Positions 41,237 to 52,219 of a stretch of DNA of 64,000 nucleotides are shown here, piece by piece; position 1 is the stretch's first letter, and each line of letters opens with the position of its first letter. The DNA lies in the NCBI GenBank assembly GCA_013995675.1, contig VWRR01000020.1, forward strand, positions 124,001 to 188,000, given 5' to 3'. The notes below the pieces were generated by a model. That model was not told where the DNA came from. It was given only the letters and a program-made list of their open reading frames with translations, and did not search any database. This stretch comes from Cyanidiococcus yangmingshanensis (taxonomy: Eukaryota > Rhodophyta > Bangiophyceae > Cyanidiales > Cyanidiaceae). Both the position numbers and the translations under genes were made by a program.

Positions 41237-42586
41237 TTACACATCCAAATCCTCATCGCTGGAAACCTCAGGATCACTACCAGGGTCCTCCGCCTCAGCG
41301 TTATCGTAGATAACAAAACCTTCTGAACTTTTCATAATAGAATCAGCAAGACGCTCGTCGTAGTGTTCGAACGGTAGCTTGACACGGGCTAGAGCGTGTT
41401 CTTCGCTTTCCGAGAGAGAAATTCGGAACGACAGGGACTCGGACAGGCTCTCGAACGACGCTCTCAATGACTTTGAGGTTTCCTTCGAGGCGCCAGAGTC
41501 TCGATTCCTCGCCGTCAAGCTCATTGTGTGTGAGATCTCTTCGTCTCGCTCACGCGAATGGAATCGCATGCCATTCGCTAACGCAGCAGGTTCCTTCGAG
41601 CAAAAGCTGGATAAATACCCAGATTTGTTTTCTGCATCCATCTGAGGCGGGTTGCATCTCCCTCCATAGACCCGAAAGCGACCTTGCTCGCGCAGCTCCC
41701 AATGAAAGGCGAAATACGCGGAGCGATTGCGGAGCGGTACCCGAACCCATCCCTCAAAAAACCCTTCTGTACCGATCTTCCAACAGGATGTCGCACCGGC
41801 ACGGAGCCCTTCGGTGAAAAAAAATGTGAGTTCATCTGGTCGAACTGCTGCGATCACAGTCAGCTTAGGAGGGACCCTCTCACTTAAGAGCGTTGGAATG
41901 AGAATCGAGCGCAAAAGTTCTGATTCACGGCATAGGCGGGCGCTCAGAGAAGCGATAACAAGCACTATGTGCTCGGAATCCTCTAGATCGGTACGCTTAA
42001 CATCCTCAGTGAATAACACGCTCTCATCAGAAAGTCGGCGAATTGAAGAAGGCACAAGCCATTCAACGGGCAGGTCTGCACTCCAGAAAATTAGTCGGCG
42101 GCTGGACTGGGGACCCTGAGCGCCAGGCTTTCGAGATCCTGGCTTGGCTTTATTTTGCTTTGAGCAACTATTTTCTTCCAAGGGAGCACGCTCTATAAAG
42201 CGCGTCACTAGCCCATAGGTAAAAAGTGCATAGCAAGCAGTGGTCAACTCGTCTGACCAGTCAATTTCAAAGAGGTGGAGCGCTTCTCGCTCCAGAAGTT
42301 TGGTCCAAAAGTGGATCGAGTCCAAATTCTCGTTGCTTCTCTCCATCATCAGCAAGTCAACCAAAACTATCGCAGCCAGTGGTACATACTCGCACCCGCA
42401 TACTATTGCTTTCCCCAAGTCTCCCAAAGAGACTGGTGACAGCTAGTCCAGGCAGCCCGATAAAGAAAAGCGTGCAGTGTTGATGAAAAATTGTCGCCCA
42501 GCTGGTATGTCTTGATCGCCAGCACCCAGGGTGCGCTTCTGCTCCCTCGAATCGTGGTGAGCGAGCAAATGGTGCATTTTAAGCAT
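41237..42586 (-). CDS. ELP5: Elongator complex subunit ELP5
   Basis: ELP5, with ELP4 and ELP6, forms the RecA-like accessory ring of Elongator, needed for wobble-uridine modification of tRNAs. The C-terminal signature is clear: FRISLSESEEHALARVKLPF, a short linker, then GFVIYDNAEAEDPGSDPEV and SSDEDLDV at the very end, as in human ELP5 (LxFNLxLSxxExxAR...LPF...YEPDA...DEDPDDDLDI). Upstream text (LIFWSADLPVEWLVPSSI, VVIAS-like strands, KLTVIAAVRPDEL) suits the fold. The N-terminus is unresolved. An in-frame TAG at 42443-42445 separates the body from an ATG at 42586 (MLKMHHLLAHHDS), and a neighbouring frame reads FFIGLPGLAVTSLFGRLG there, so an indel pair is likely. The first ATG after the stop is at 42349. 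Confidence 0.8.
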
Positions 42587-43976
42587 GAGAAAGGAACATC
42601 TACTTTTCACCAATCAAGCATTCATGCCGTATATTTAGTGATCTCAATGAAATTCTAGAACGGAGTCTGAAGGGAAACAGGTTTCAGTATCTAAGCATAT
42701 GCCTGGTCGCGTATTTTGCATCGGGGAATCCGATGCATTCGTGAGACTGTTCGACGGTTTGCGCTTTGCAGCCCCACTGTGAACTGGACCGAAACTTGGT
42801 CGAATTTTATCTTACGAGGGGTCTCAAGGCAAAGTAACCCACCAGATGGAACGAACGAGCAGTTTGCTGCTTACTCCCAGATACATAGAAGCATCTGGGC
42901 AGAGCTCGTGGATGCTGGGGAGGCAGCGTCTCTCGTCACTTGAAGACTTGCTTTCAAACATGAGTTTACGAACAAAATAAAGAATTCGAGTATGCCCCTA
43001 TTTCAACTACACGAGATTTCCGCGCACATGAACCTGGCATTGCCACAGGTCTCGTCGAATCGATGCTGTGTTCTTTCGGCGTATCAATTTGCTCGCCGAG
43101 GTTTCCTCCCGTCAGCGGAGGAAGAATCGTATTTCGCGACTCCGCACCACGTTGCCTTTTCCGCGCCCATTCCTTGGGGTTCCCTTCCTCCTTGCTCGGA
43201 TCCCGAATTCTCTGATCACAAAATGTTCGCGTGCCGCGAAATCCTCTTTTCCTATCGAATCTGCTGGCTTGTACTTTGATTCAAGTCTCTTTGACTATTC
43301 GTGGAATGCAAGGAAATGAGGCGCCTTTCAGGAGGGAGGCGTCGCACTCCCCAAAGTTATTTCCATTGGGTGCGCTAATAATGATTCGTCTTTTCGAACG
43401 ACTAGCACTATCAGATTTCAAGAGTCCTCTCGAGCGAGACCGATCCCCAGTACAGTATCGCTACGACTTGGTTTTAATTTATTCAATCCAGTAGCTGGAG
43501 CTCCTTTTTTTCTATCAAACGCTCTCTCTTGTCCAAGAAGCAGAATTTTGCAGCACTAAAGCTTTCTGAATGTCATAGATACTAGACAGATCCTCGCTGT
43601 GACCAGTCTTCTGAAATCGATCCGAGCATCGACCTGAGATGTCCTGCCAAGATCGCTCTCCCCAAACGATGACAGAAAGGTTCTCATAGGGCTATGGATC
43701 AAAACAGACTCTCCTGTAATTAGATAACACGGATAACCCACACATGAAGAGCATTGGCGGGATTTTGGATGTATCAAAACCAGCTTCTCCGAGAAGAGGA
43801 CTTTAACGAATGTTTGCAACATTTTCGGTGTTCGAGACGAGGCTAAGGGAACACTTGATGCGACGTGAAAACACATCGCGTCCCGGTGGCGCCACCTGGC
43901 AGAGACGCGACAGGCAGAAGGACTTGTGTTCCATAAGCAACTGGGAGCGCGAAATGGCCTGTGGGTCGAAACACCC
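42587..43976. other. 1.4-kb spacer between ELP5 and MTR4
   Basis: Divergent spacer. A small minus-strand frame from the ATG at 43822 to 43556 (88 codons, MLQTFVKVLFSEKLVLIH) reads somewhat like protein but matches nothing I know. The plus frames at 42992-43319 are doubtful. No repeats are seen. Confidence 0.4.
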
Positions 43977-46900
43977 ATGAAAAACTCGAATCACGCTATG
44001 GACTCCCCGAGTTCGAAGAAGAAACGAAAACTGTCTGGAGCAGACCTCCGCAGACATGGGACGCATAAGCCTACACGTAAGAGCGGCTCCCGCGGCACTC
44101 AGCGCGACGGGACTGGAAAACGTTTCCGCCACACGACGGAAGCCGAGAGAAGGAGCCCCGGCTCCCAGTCAACTGCAACTGAACCCTTTGCTAGTGTGAG
44201 CCTGGCGGAGTTGCGTGAGAAGCACCCACTTCTGAGTGGTGCACGACCACGGACACTGACGCTTGAATCTGCGGTTATCAACGAGAAGTTGGTTGAACTA
44301 CAAGAGCCTAATGCTGCTCCCGTTACTGAAGAGGAGAGCCTCCTGGACCTTTCCCCGGGAAATCGCTGCGCGTGCATCCACACTGTATCCGTTCCGTCGT
44401 CTCAGACAGACTACAATATCAGCAAAATTTCCTGTTGGCCGCCACGGGGAAGCGCACCGGCGAAAGAGTATCCTTTTGCACTCGACTCGTTCCAGATTGA
44501 AGCCTGCAAGTGCCTTGAAGCCGGAGAATCTGTTTTGGTTGCAGCGCACACCTCGGCTGGCAAAACGGTTGTGGCTGAATACGCTATTGCCCTTTCGCTT
44601 CGAGAGCATCGGCGTGTGATATATACCTCCCCAATCAAGGCATTGAGCAACCAGAAGTATCGCGAATTTCAGAGTGAATTTGGCGATGTTGGCCTCATTA
44701 CAGGCGACGTTACCATGAACCCGAACGCGAGCTGTCTGATCATGACCACTGAGATTTTACGGTCCATGTTGTACCGGGGCTCAGACGTTGTTCGAGAGGC
44801 GGCATGGGTCATTTTCGATGAGGTTCACTACATGCGCGACCGCGAACGTGGTGTCGTTTGGGAAGAGAGCATCATACTGCTCCCAGACACCGTTCGCTTT
44901 GTTTTTCTCTCCGCGACGATTCCAAATGCTGGCGAGTTTGCTGAGTGGATTGTTTCTCTACACAACTCGCCATGCCACTACCGTTTACACGGAAAAGCGA
45001 CCGGTTCCGCTTCGTCACTATGCTCTGTCGAGCCAGGATGACGGTCTCGTTCTCTTGAAAGATGAGCATGGAAAGTTCCATCGCAAGAATTTTGCCCAGG
45101 TTCGACCCAAGGATAGAAATCACGGATTCCGTGGCCCGAGCCGAGGTCGAAGCCTGTCGAATGCGGACTTTCGCAAGCTGGTTCGTCTGGCGATCGACCG
45201 AAACCTCGAGCCAATGATCGTGTTTTCTTTCAGTCGCAAAGATTGTGAGGCACTCGCCCGGTATATTTCTGTGATGGATCTGAATGTAGAGGAAGAGAAA
45301 GCGCTTGTTGAGAATGTCTATCGCAACGCGATGGCCACCCTGAGCGAACAGGATCAGAAACTTGAGCAGATTGGTTCGATGTTGGAAATGCTCAAACGCG
45401 GAATAGGGGTCCATCATTCGGGTCTTTTGCCTATTGTGAAAGAGATCGTGGAGATTCTCTTTCAGGAGGGTTTGGTGAAGGTTTTGCTGGCGACTGAAAC
45501 ATTTTCACTTGGTCTGAACATGCCAGCTCGCATGGTTTTTTTCACAGCCCTCAAAAAGTTTGACGGGCGGAATGTGAGATACATCACCAGTGGGGAGTAT
45601 ATTCAGATGTCGGGACGCGCGGGACGACGTGGTCTCGACGAACGCGGCATCGTTATCCTGAAACTGGAAGATGACAGCAACGAAGAGTGTATGCGCCGCA
45701 TCCTCTCTGGTCGCCCAGACGAGTTAAGAAGCGCGTTTCGTTTAGGGTACAATATGTTGTTGAATTTGCAACGCTCAGAAGAGGCACAGCCAGAGCAAAT
45801 CATGATACGATCTTTTGCGCAATTCCAAGCGATGAAACGCGCCGAGAGCGCTGTTGCTCAGTTGGAGTCGATCGAAACGGAGCTCAAACAGATCCGTTTT
45901 TCAAGTGATGATCGCAAAGTGGAGCGTCTCTTTGGTTTGAACCAGCGACTCTCTGAGATCGACTGGAGTATCTCGCGCTTTTACCGATCGGATCATGTCG
46001 ATCTGTTTCTGAAACATGGTCGTCTACTGAAACTGCGAGGAGATCAGCATTGGTCTGTCTTTGTGGATCGTAGGCGCTGCGGGCCTTCTCGAAAGACCCC
46101 GGTTTTTTCTGTATACAGGCAGGGAGATGATGGCTCATGGCGCATGGAAAACTTGCGGCGTCATCTGATTCAATTCATATCAGCGGTCTGCATCGAGATG
46201 CCGAAAGATCTTGACATGGAGAGAAGCCGAGCCCTTGTAAGCGAAAACGCTCAGTCTGCGGAGCGTCACTACGCTCGTGTAGGCGGGCGGGATGCCGCTC
46301 CTAGATCCTGTGCACGATTTCGGCATACAGGAAAAATGGCTGCTGGCGCTGATGCATGATCGCCGGAACCTTTTACAGTGAAATGCGCAAGATGACATCA
46401 ACCAATTCGGACGTGTTTGAGGACATCAAACTCTTTGAACTGCGTGTCAAGCTGCGCCAACAGGCCGACAAGATTCAGCGTGATCTACGCCTCGGTCATC
46501 GGCTGATCCACGCTGAAGAGCTCAGCGCAATGAATCGAGTCCTTCACGCGCTGGGTTATCTTGACGAGAACAATCAGCTATCCTCGAAGGGCCGGGTTTG
46601 TTGCGAGATAAGTGCAGCAAACGAACTTGTCCTAACAGAGAGCATTTTCGAGGGGATTTTCCGCGACCTTCCCGAGACAGTGATACCCACAATTCTTAGC
46701 GGATTTGTACTCGATGAAAAGAGCAAAGAGGGCAATAACATAATGCCTAACGACGAAGAGCTTCGAGAATACTTCCAGAAGGTACAGCAAGGCATACATG
46801 GGGTAGTGAAGCGAATCATGCGGGTCCAGCGCGAGGCAGGGCTTCACGGTGACGACATCTGCGAAGAGCCAAACTGGGACCCTAATGTCATGTCATCGAT

Positions 46901-47121
46901 GTACGCCTGGTGCAGAGGACAACCAGTTCGCTGAAGTGATGAAGCAAGCGCAAGTTTTCGAAGGGAGCCTCATCCGCTGTATGCGTCGTGTCGATGAAGT
47001 CTTGCAGCAACTGCGCACAGCAGTAGAATCAGTAGGTGACACCGCCTTGAGCGCCAAGTTCACCCAAAGCAGTGCGTTGCTGCATCGAGATATTGTTTTC
47101 GCCGCGTCACTGTATCTATAG
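43977..47121 (+). CDS. MTR4: MTR4-type DExH-box RNA helicase (nuclear exosome cofactor), with frame breaks
   Basis: Mtr4 unwinds RNA for the nuclear exosome, for example in TRAMP. The ATG at 43977 opens a basic N-terminus ([10 protein letters not shown], a likely nuclear signal). Walker A is AAHTSAGKT (about 44542-44568) and motif II is DEVH (about 44816-44828). [14 protein letters not shown] follows, then [20 protein letters not shown] near 45604. The arch/KOW region follows, and the C-terminus is [12 protein letters not shown]. The frame shifts at about 44975, 46285, 46375 and 46915, each inside or at the edge of a conserved block. At 44975, dropping one T restores [16 protein letters not shown], exactly the Mtr4 pattern. 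No GT-AG intron fits. Assembly indels are the likeliest cause, because the remaining sequence is fully conserved. Confidence 0.92.
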
Positions 47122-47597
47122 AATCGAGATGAATGCTCGCTAGCATCTGCACGCTGGTCGCAAACTGTGAACCCAGGAGACTGCTGCGTTTAAGCCGTTG
47201 CTTCGAGAGCACGTCTGCTGCACGCTTCGAGACGCGCGTCTCGTGCTACTGAAGACATTCCCTAAAAACCATCCTGCGACAATATCATCCTCGGGGCGAA
47301 AGGCTTCCTTGTTGGACGAACAAGCCTCAGTCTCTGTCGCCCCCTAGATATGCGGGACCTGTAACCGAGTCGCGCCTCGTCGAGCGCTCCTATGCGACGC
47401 CTTTCGAAAACATGTCGCTTTCAGCGATGTAAAATCGTAAAAGCCGACTCTCAAGTTGCGAAAACCAAATCTTCCAGACAAATGAGCGCTCCGTGAAACG
47501 GTTCAATAATGCATAGCCGCGCACAAGATTATCCACGAGGAAAAGTCAGCTCCAGCGTTGCTTTCCGCAGGAAAATAGGTGAGAGGGCTATACTAGC
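47122..47597. other. Spacer after MTR4
   Basis: No open frame of note and no repeat. Nothing is seen apart from the presumed 3' untranslated region of MTR4. Confidence 0.5.
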
Positions 47598-47783
47598 CTA
47601 TTCGTCTATCCAAGGGTCCAGAGCGAGCATGATCAGAAAACCAATCAAAATCTTCTGAAGGAGACAGTTTCCGGTTTGATGCGAACAGGAATGAAGACGC
47701 TGTTCCCTCATAGATCGCAGTTGCACGATCACGGCCCCAAGGAAACAGAACAGTATAGTAGAAACGCATTTAATTCGGCTCAT
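47598..47783 (-). CDS. Possible small membrane protein, 61 aa
   Basis: The ATG at 47783 gives MSRIKCVSTILFCFLGAVIV, a first hydrophobic helix. A polar middle with Cys and His (LHSCSHQTGNC) follows, then a second hydrophobic segment (ILIGFLIMLALDPW) and an acidic end. The two-helix hairpin layout is common in small ER or organelle proteins, but no family is recognised. It lies head-to-head with SMC6 with an 82-bp gap. An open frame of this size could be chance. Confidence 0.33.
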   Translation of the reverse strand: MSRIKCVSTILFCFLGAVIVQLRSMREQRLHSCSHQTGNCLLQKILIGFLIMLALDPWIDE

Positions 47784-47865
47784 GAAGGCGCGCGCTTTCA
47801 ATGAATGAGCAGCATCTGCTTTTGGCGCGACTACTGCGTCAAACGTTTCGGATTCGTTTACGCTG

Positions 47866-50800
47866 ATGGCTCGCACTCGCGCGACGTCATCTCCGAGCGA
47901 ATCACCGACTCGAGGTAAGCGTGGACGTGCTGATAATGGGCCTGAGGAGCGAGGACCTAAGCAGCAGAAAATAAGTAGCCCCAGCTCTGCAAATGGGCCT
48001 CAGACGTTTGCCGACAGTGAAAGCTCGTACCACTTGACCCAGCAACCGGAGGAGACCCCTGTTTCAGACACACCGCATCAAGCCGAAAATGAGCAAATTC
48101 TGGAGGCGCCACACGTTTCGAGGTCACCGGGAGGGACTCGAGTTAGCTTCGGCGATTTGCCCTGTCGTCGTCAGAGAGGTTTTGCACAGTACGGAATTCT
48201 CGAATGGATTCGGCTGGAGAACTTTATGTGTCACCGTTGTTTTGAGGTCAGTTTTGGGCCGAACGTAAATATTATATCAGGGCCCAATGGCTCGGGCAAG
48301 TCGGCCATCGTCGCAGCCCTGCAGCTGATATTTGGAGCTGCATCTGCTTCGACTGATCGGGGTCGACGAACTGGAGACCTCATTCGAATCGGTGCGAATG
48401 CCGCATTGGTCGCTGTGCGTTTGCGAAATCGACGCGATATGACGGAGGCATCAGACGGGCGCTATCGTCCAGAAGTCTATGGGAACTCTATCCTGATACA
48501 CCGTCGTATCGCACGTACCGGAGTATCTACATGGAGCTTCTACAATGAGCGAGGGAAACGTGTGCAAGCAGAACGTTCAGCCCGGCTTGAGCTCGAGGCC
48601 ATCATGGATCACTATTTCATTCAAGTGAACAACCCGGTGGCTGTCCTGACCCAGCGAAAATCGAAGGAGTTTCTTTCGAGTGGAAAACCCTCTGACTTGT
48701 ACCGATTTTTTATGGAAGCGACGAAGCTTAAAGAAGTTCGGGATGCGCTTATGGAAATTCGTACGCAAGCTGCCGACATTCGCGCTATTTATGCTCGAAA
48801 AGAGGGGGAGCTTCCGCGACTATCCAAAGAGCTCTCTATGGCGAAATGTGCATATGACGAGGCGAAACGCTTGGAGCATCTGGAGGAGGAGCTCATTCGG
48901 CTTCGACAAGAGTTTGCATGGGCCCGCGTTCAGGAAGTAGAACAGCAGCTTCGTGAAACGACGGAAGAGCGTGCCAAAACTTTAGGTCTGATTGAAGAAG
49001 GCTCGGAGCGCATCGAATTCTTGGACCGGGCGGCAGCCAGCAAATCACAGGAACTTGAGGTACTGAACCGACAGCTCCGGGAAGTCAATGATGCTATAAC
49101 GAGAGATATCTCAGAGGAGACCAACTTTGACGCAGAACTGCGGCAGGTGCGTAATGAGACTCGTCGTCTTGAGCAACAAAAAACACGTCTCAGCTCCCTT
49201 AGGACTACGCGTGAAGAGGAGCTCAAGTCGGTGAGCGAAGAGCTTGAAAGGCTAAGAGAGCGAGCGCATGCGTCGGATTCTTCGCTTGTGGAACATCATC
49301 AACAGTTGCAGCTACTAATGGATGAAACGACGCGCCTCGCAGTTGCTCGCGACGGAAAGCGCTCATTGTTGGCTCAGCTGGAGGCACAACTAGAGGCACT
49401 CAAAGCAGACCAGGCTCAGTTGCGCGGCCACGTTCAGTTGCGGGAGAGTGCTCTGCGGCAAGCAGAGCGAGTCCTGGCCGAATTGCAGCAGAGTAGACGA
49501 GACCCCCGTGTTATTTTCGGAGGACCTCATATCACATCCTTACTGGAGGATATCGACGCGGCAATGGATCAGGGAACGTTCCGTAGGAAGCCTATCGGAC
49601 CGCTTGGATCTTTTCTGCGAGCTCGAGATCCCAAATGGGCACTCTCAATCGAACTTTGTGTCTCGCCTGCGATTCTTTCTGCATTTGTTGTTCATGATAT
49701 GGCTGATGCTGAGGCCCTACGCGAACTTGCCGTACGTCGACGCTATCCAATCCCACGCATTCTTGTACAAAATATGGATGCGGCGCCGTATCACCCACGC
49801 CCCGAACAACTGCCACCACGAGAACTTGTTACTGTTCACTCACAAATAATCATAGAAAAGCACGAGCATGTTCTTCAGAATGTTCTCATGGATCATGCCG
49901 AGACGGAACTTAACTTGCTTTTTGATTCAGCAGAGGACGCTAGACGCGCTGCCTTTGAGCTGCGCCCTCGAAACGTTAGAGTTTGCTGGTCCTCGGCTGG
50001 GGATCGTGCTCAGGTTGGTGCCGGAGGTTCAAACCAATTCCGTGCCGGACCCGATCCCTCGAGATATACGCCCAAGCTTGCGGGAGATCTTGAACGTCAG
50101 ATCGCATTGAAGAGGCAACTGGTTGAGAATGAGAATCGAGAACACAGACTTTTACTAGCTCGGGAAACAGAATGTGGGAAGGCGATTGCTGACGTTGAAA
50201 GGAAGCACTCGAAAACCGTGCAGGATATCGCTGCCATCGAGGATGAGGAGCGTGGTAAGCGACATCAGATTGAAGTTTTACAACAAGGTCAAGAAGACGA
50301 AGCCAGCAGCGCATTCATACCAGATGCATTCCAAGAGCGAATTACGGCCATCGATGCAGAGCTGGAGATGGTCTCGCGGCAACTTGAGCTCGTAGAGGAA
50401 CAGATTCAGGCACAGGGTGAGCTAGAGAAAGAAATTGAGAGAAGAGAGCACGCACGCAGGGACAAGGAGCGAGAGTTGGATGAGAAACGTAGAGAGGTCT
50501 CGCGCAAATGTCGCGCACTGGCAACAGAGCAAGCTCAGTCTCAAGCAGAGGTGCTGGCGTTAAGAACTGGTATCGAAAATGAGCGAAGAAAACTAGAAGC
50601 ACTGGACTCGAACCTTGATTTGATAAGGATCAAATTGCAACGGGAAACTGACGCTGCTCGACAAGTTTCGACGCGGCCAGAAGCAGTGACTGCAGCAAGC
50701 AACACACTGCGTCTCGAGATTGCCACCTTGGAGTCGCGTTTGCAGACTGAACAGAGACGCCTTGACGGGGTATCTGTGACACAGCTTTGGGAGCGTTACG

Positions 50801-51423
50801 AGCACGCCCAACAGTCCTACGATTCTATTGCAACTGAGCTGGGTTCGCTAGAGCGATTGCTGCAACGTATTGAAGACGGCCTTGTAGAGCGCATCGAAAC
50901 ATTTATCCAATTGCGAGCACATATACAGAAACACGTCAGTGCCTACTTCGGATACTATATCCACATGCGTGGCCACTATGGGAGCATCAAATTCGATGAT
51001 CGTTCTCATGAGATGAGACTCCGAGTGGCCATTGGCCATCATCGGACACGAGACGGGGAACTCTGCTTTGCCCAAGACCTGCGCTCCCTCAGTGGCGGGG
51101 AGCGCTCTTTCACGACACTGGCTCTGATGCTGGCGCTCGGAGAAGCCATGGAAGTGCCTTTCAGAATTATGGATGAGTTCGACGTCTTCATGGATGAAGC
51201 GAATCGGCGGGTCGCATACAAAACGCTCATTGATATCGCAAAACGAGAGAGCAAGCGTCAATTCATTTTCATTACGCCGCTGACCTTACCGCAACTGCGG
51301 GCGGATCCTGAATGCGTCCGCATTGTGCGGCTTATGCCACCAGTTCGTGGCGTCGACGATTCACAACAAACGGCATTGGACGATTACGCACAACAGACCG
51401 AACCTTTTAATCATGAGGCATAG
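47866..51423 (+). CDS. SMC6: SMC6, subunit of the SMC5/6 complex
   Basis: This is an intact 1185-codon gene. SMC6 pairs with SMC5 and Nse proteins to handle recombination intermediates and replication stress in the nucleus. A disordered, charged N-terminus of about 115 residues precedes the head: GILEWIRLENFMCHRCFEV, Walker A GPNGSGKS (residues 139-146), then YGNSILIHRRIA and DHYFIQVNNPVAVLTQRKSK, the wording typical of SMC6 rather than SMC5. Two long coiled coils flank a hinge at about residues 545-640. The C-terminal head carries the ABC signature LSGGERS near 1075 and a Walker B/D-loop MDEFDVFMDEANRR near 1102. The ATG at 47866 is the first in frame. Length is slightly above the human protein. 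Confidence 0.96.
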   Translation: MARTRATSSPSESPTRGKRGRADNGPEERGPKQQKISSPSSANGPQTFADSESSYHLTQQPEETPVSDTPHQAENEQILEAPHVSRSPGGTRVSFGDLPCRRQRGFAQYGILEWIRLENFMCHRCFEVSFGPNVNIISGPNGSGKSAIVAALQLIFGAASASTDRGRRTGDLIRIGANAALVAVRLRNRRDMTEASDGRYRPEVYGNSILIHRRIARTGVSTWSFYNERGKRVQAERSARLELEAIMDHYFIQVNNPVAVLTQRKSKEFLSSGKPSDLYRFFMEATKLKEVRDALMEIRTQAADIRAIYARKEGELPRLSKELSMAKCAYDEAKRLEHLEEELIRLRQEFAWARVQEVEQQLRETTEERAKTLGLIEEGSERIEFLDRAAASKSQELEVLNRQLREVNDAITRDISEETNFDAELRQVRNETRRLEQQKTRLSSLRTTREEELKSVSEELERLRERAHASDSSLVEHHQQLQLLMDETTRLAVARDGKRSLLAQLEAQLEALKADQAQLRGHVQLRESALRQAERVLAELQQSRRDPRVIFGGPHITSLLEDIDAAMDQGTFRRKPIGPLGSFLRARDPKWALSIELCVSPAILSAFVVHDMADAEALRELAVRRRYPIPRILVQNMDAAPYHPRPEQLPPRELVTVHSQIIIEKHEHVLQNVLMDHAETELNLLFDSAEDARRAAFELRPRNVRVCWSSAGDRAQVGAGGSNQFRAGPDPSRYTPKLAGDLERQIALKRQLVENENREHRLLLARETECGKAIADVERKHSKTVQDIAAIEDEERGKRHQIEVLQQGQEDEASSAFIPDAFQERITAIDAELEMVSRQLELVEEQIQAQGELEKEIERREHARRDKERELDEKRREVSRKCRALATEQAQSQAEVLALRTGIENERRKLEALDSNLDLIRIKLQRETDAARQVSTRPEAVTAASNTLRLEIATLESRLQTEQRRLDGVSVTQLWERYEHAQQSYDSIATELGSLERLLQRIEDGLVERIETFIQLRAHIQKHVSAYFGYYIHMRGHYGSIKFDDRSHEMRLRVAIGHHRTRDGELCFAQDLRSLSGGERSFTTLALMLALGEAMEVPFRIMDEFDVFMDEANRRVAYKTLIDIAKRESKRQFIFITPLTLPQLRADPECVRIVRLMPPVRGVDDSQQTALDDYAQQTEPFNHEA

Positions 51424-51671
51424 TTGTAATGAGCGTACCACGAAGCAAAATATTGCTCACTGCGCTTTGCATGCTCCATGTAATCGGTAAAGCGCTTTTC
51501 GCCGTTATTTGCACATGATTCCGATTCGGCGTAGTTTGAATAGTGCAAAGAAAGCTTCCAGGTGAATTTGCCATTCGACATTTTAAAAAAACCCTCAGAA
51601 TCGCCAACAATTGGTATCTTCTCTTTCTTTATGAGCCACCAAAAAGCTATCTTGCCAGGAAACGGTGCCAT
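51411..51671 (-). CDS. Possible small protein, 86 aa, overlapping the SMC6 end
   Basis: The ATG is at 51671. The product starts MAPFPGKIAFWWLIKKEKIP and ends EQYFASWYAHYNYAS. Its composition (many Trp, Tyr, Phe, Lys, Ser) is unlike a random frame, and the stop at 51411-51413 overlaps the SMC6 3' end by 13 bases on the opposite strand. No family is recognised. It may be a small organelle subunit. An adjacent frame (51595-51879) is the likely shadow. Confidence 0.4.
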   Translation of the reverse strand: MAPFPGKIAFWWLIKKEKIPIVGDSEGFFKMSNGKFTWKLSLHYSNYAESESCANNGEKRFTDYMEHAKRSEQYFASWYAHYNYAS

Positions 51672-51838
51672 GAGTCGATCCCATCTCGACTATGCGCGTG
51701 CCGACGCTATGGTGGCTGCTTTCCGAGCAAATTGTATAGCTCCGCGGAAGCGGCGAGACCATAGGGCTGTGAGATGCACTTGAGGTAGTTTTTCGATACT
51801 CATTTTGCTCTAAACAGTTCAGAAAACCTAAATCACTT

Positions 51839-52219
51839 CTATAGGAAAGCAATACTCGAGCAGCTGCCAAAGAGCGCAAGCTGCTCCAAGCCCGCGAGGC
51901 GGTTCCTCCTTTTAACCGGCGCCAGACCGCACTTGGGACACAGCCGGTGCGGCAAGTGAGACGTGCCGCATTCGGGACACTGCTGCACGTTCGGGTAGGG
52001 ACGCAAGCCTTTACCGCTAGCTCGCATGCCTTTGCGTGAGTGAGAAACTTTCTTCTTGGGAACTGCGAGCAGTATCCTTCCTAGCAGTCCGACGTTGGCG
52101 CCTCGAGAGGACGCTACTACCGGGAGAAGCGATCTCAAAACATTTGATGAGGGCGTTGTCGCTGAGTACAGTGAAAAAGTTCTAAACCACTCCAGAGCAG
52201 ACGATATCCAGCGTTGCAT
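51839..52219 (-). CDS. MRPL32: Mitochondrial ribosomal protein bL32m
   Basis: Taken from the ATG at 52219 (126 residues); an upstream TTG at 52315 is in frame but not needed. An N-terminal presequence of about 50 residues, rich in Ser, Arg and Leu (MQRWISSALEWFRTFSLYS), ends before the mature protein. The mature part opens AVPKKKVSHSRKGMRASGKG and holds a zinc ribbon CPECGTSHLPHRLCPKCG with all four cysteines. This is the bL32 signature. In yeast and animals the presequence is processed by the m-AAA protease to license ribosome assembly. Plastid bL32 lacks such a presequence and is usually plastid-encoded, so mitochondria are favoured. It is divergent to HMG-CoA lyase, 181 bp away. Confidence 0.9.
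   Translation of the reverse strand: MQRWISSALEWFRTFSLYSATTPSSNVLRSLLPVVASSRGANVGLLGRILLAVPKKKVSHSRKGMRASGKGLRPYPNVQQCPECGTSHLPHRLCPKCGLAPVKRRNRLAGLEQLALFGSCSSIAFL

Noticed and set aside
2777-47121. Programmed +1 frameshifting as in Euplotes
   Set aside because: Shifts go in both directions and lack the AAA-TAA/TAG slippery context, so indels are simpler.
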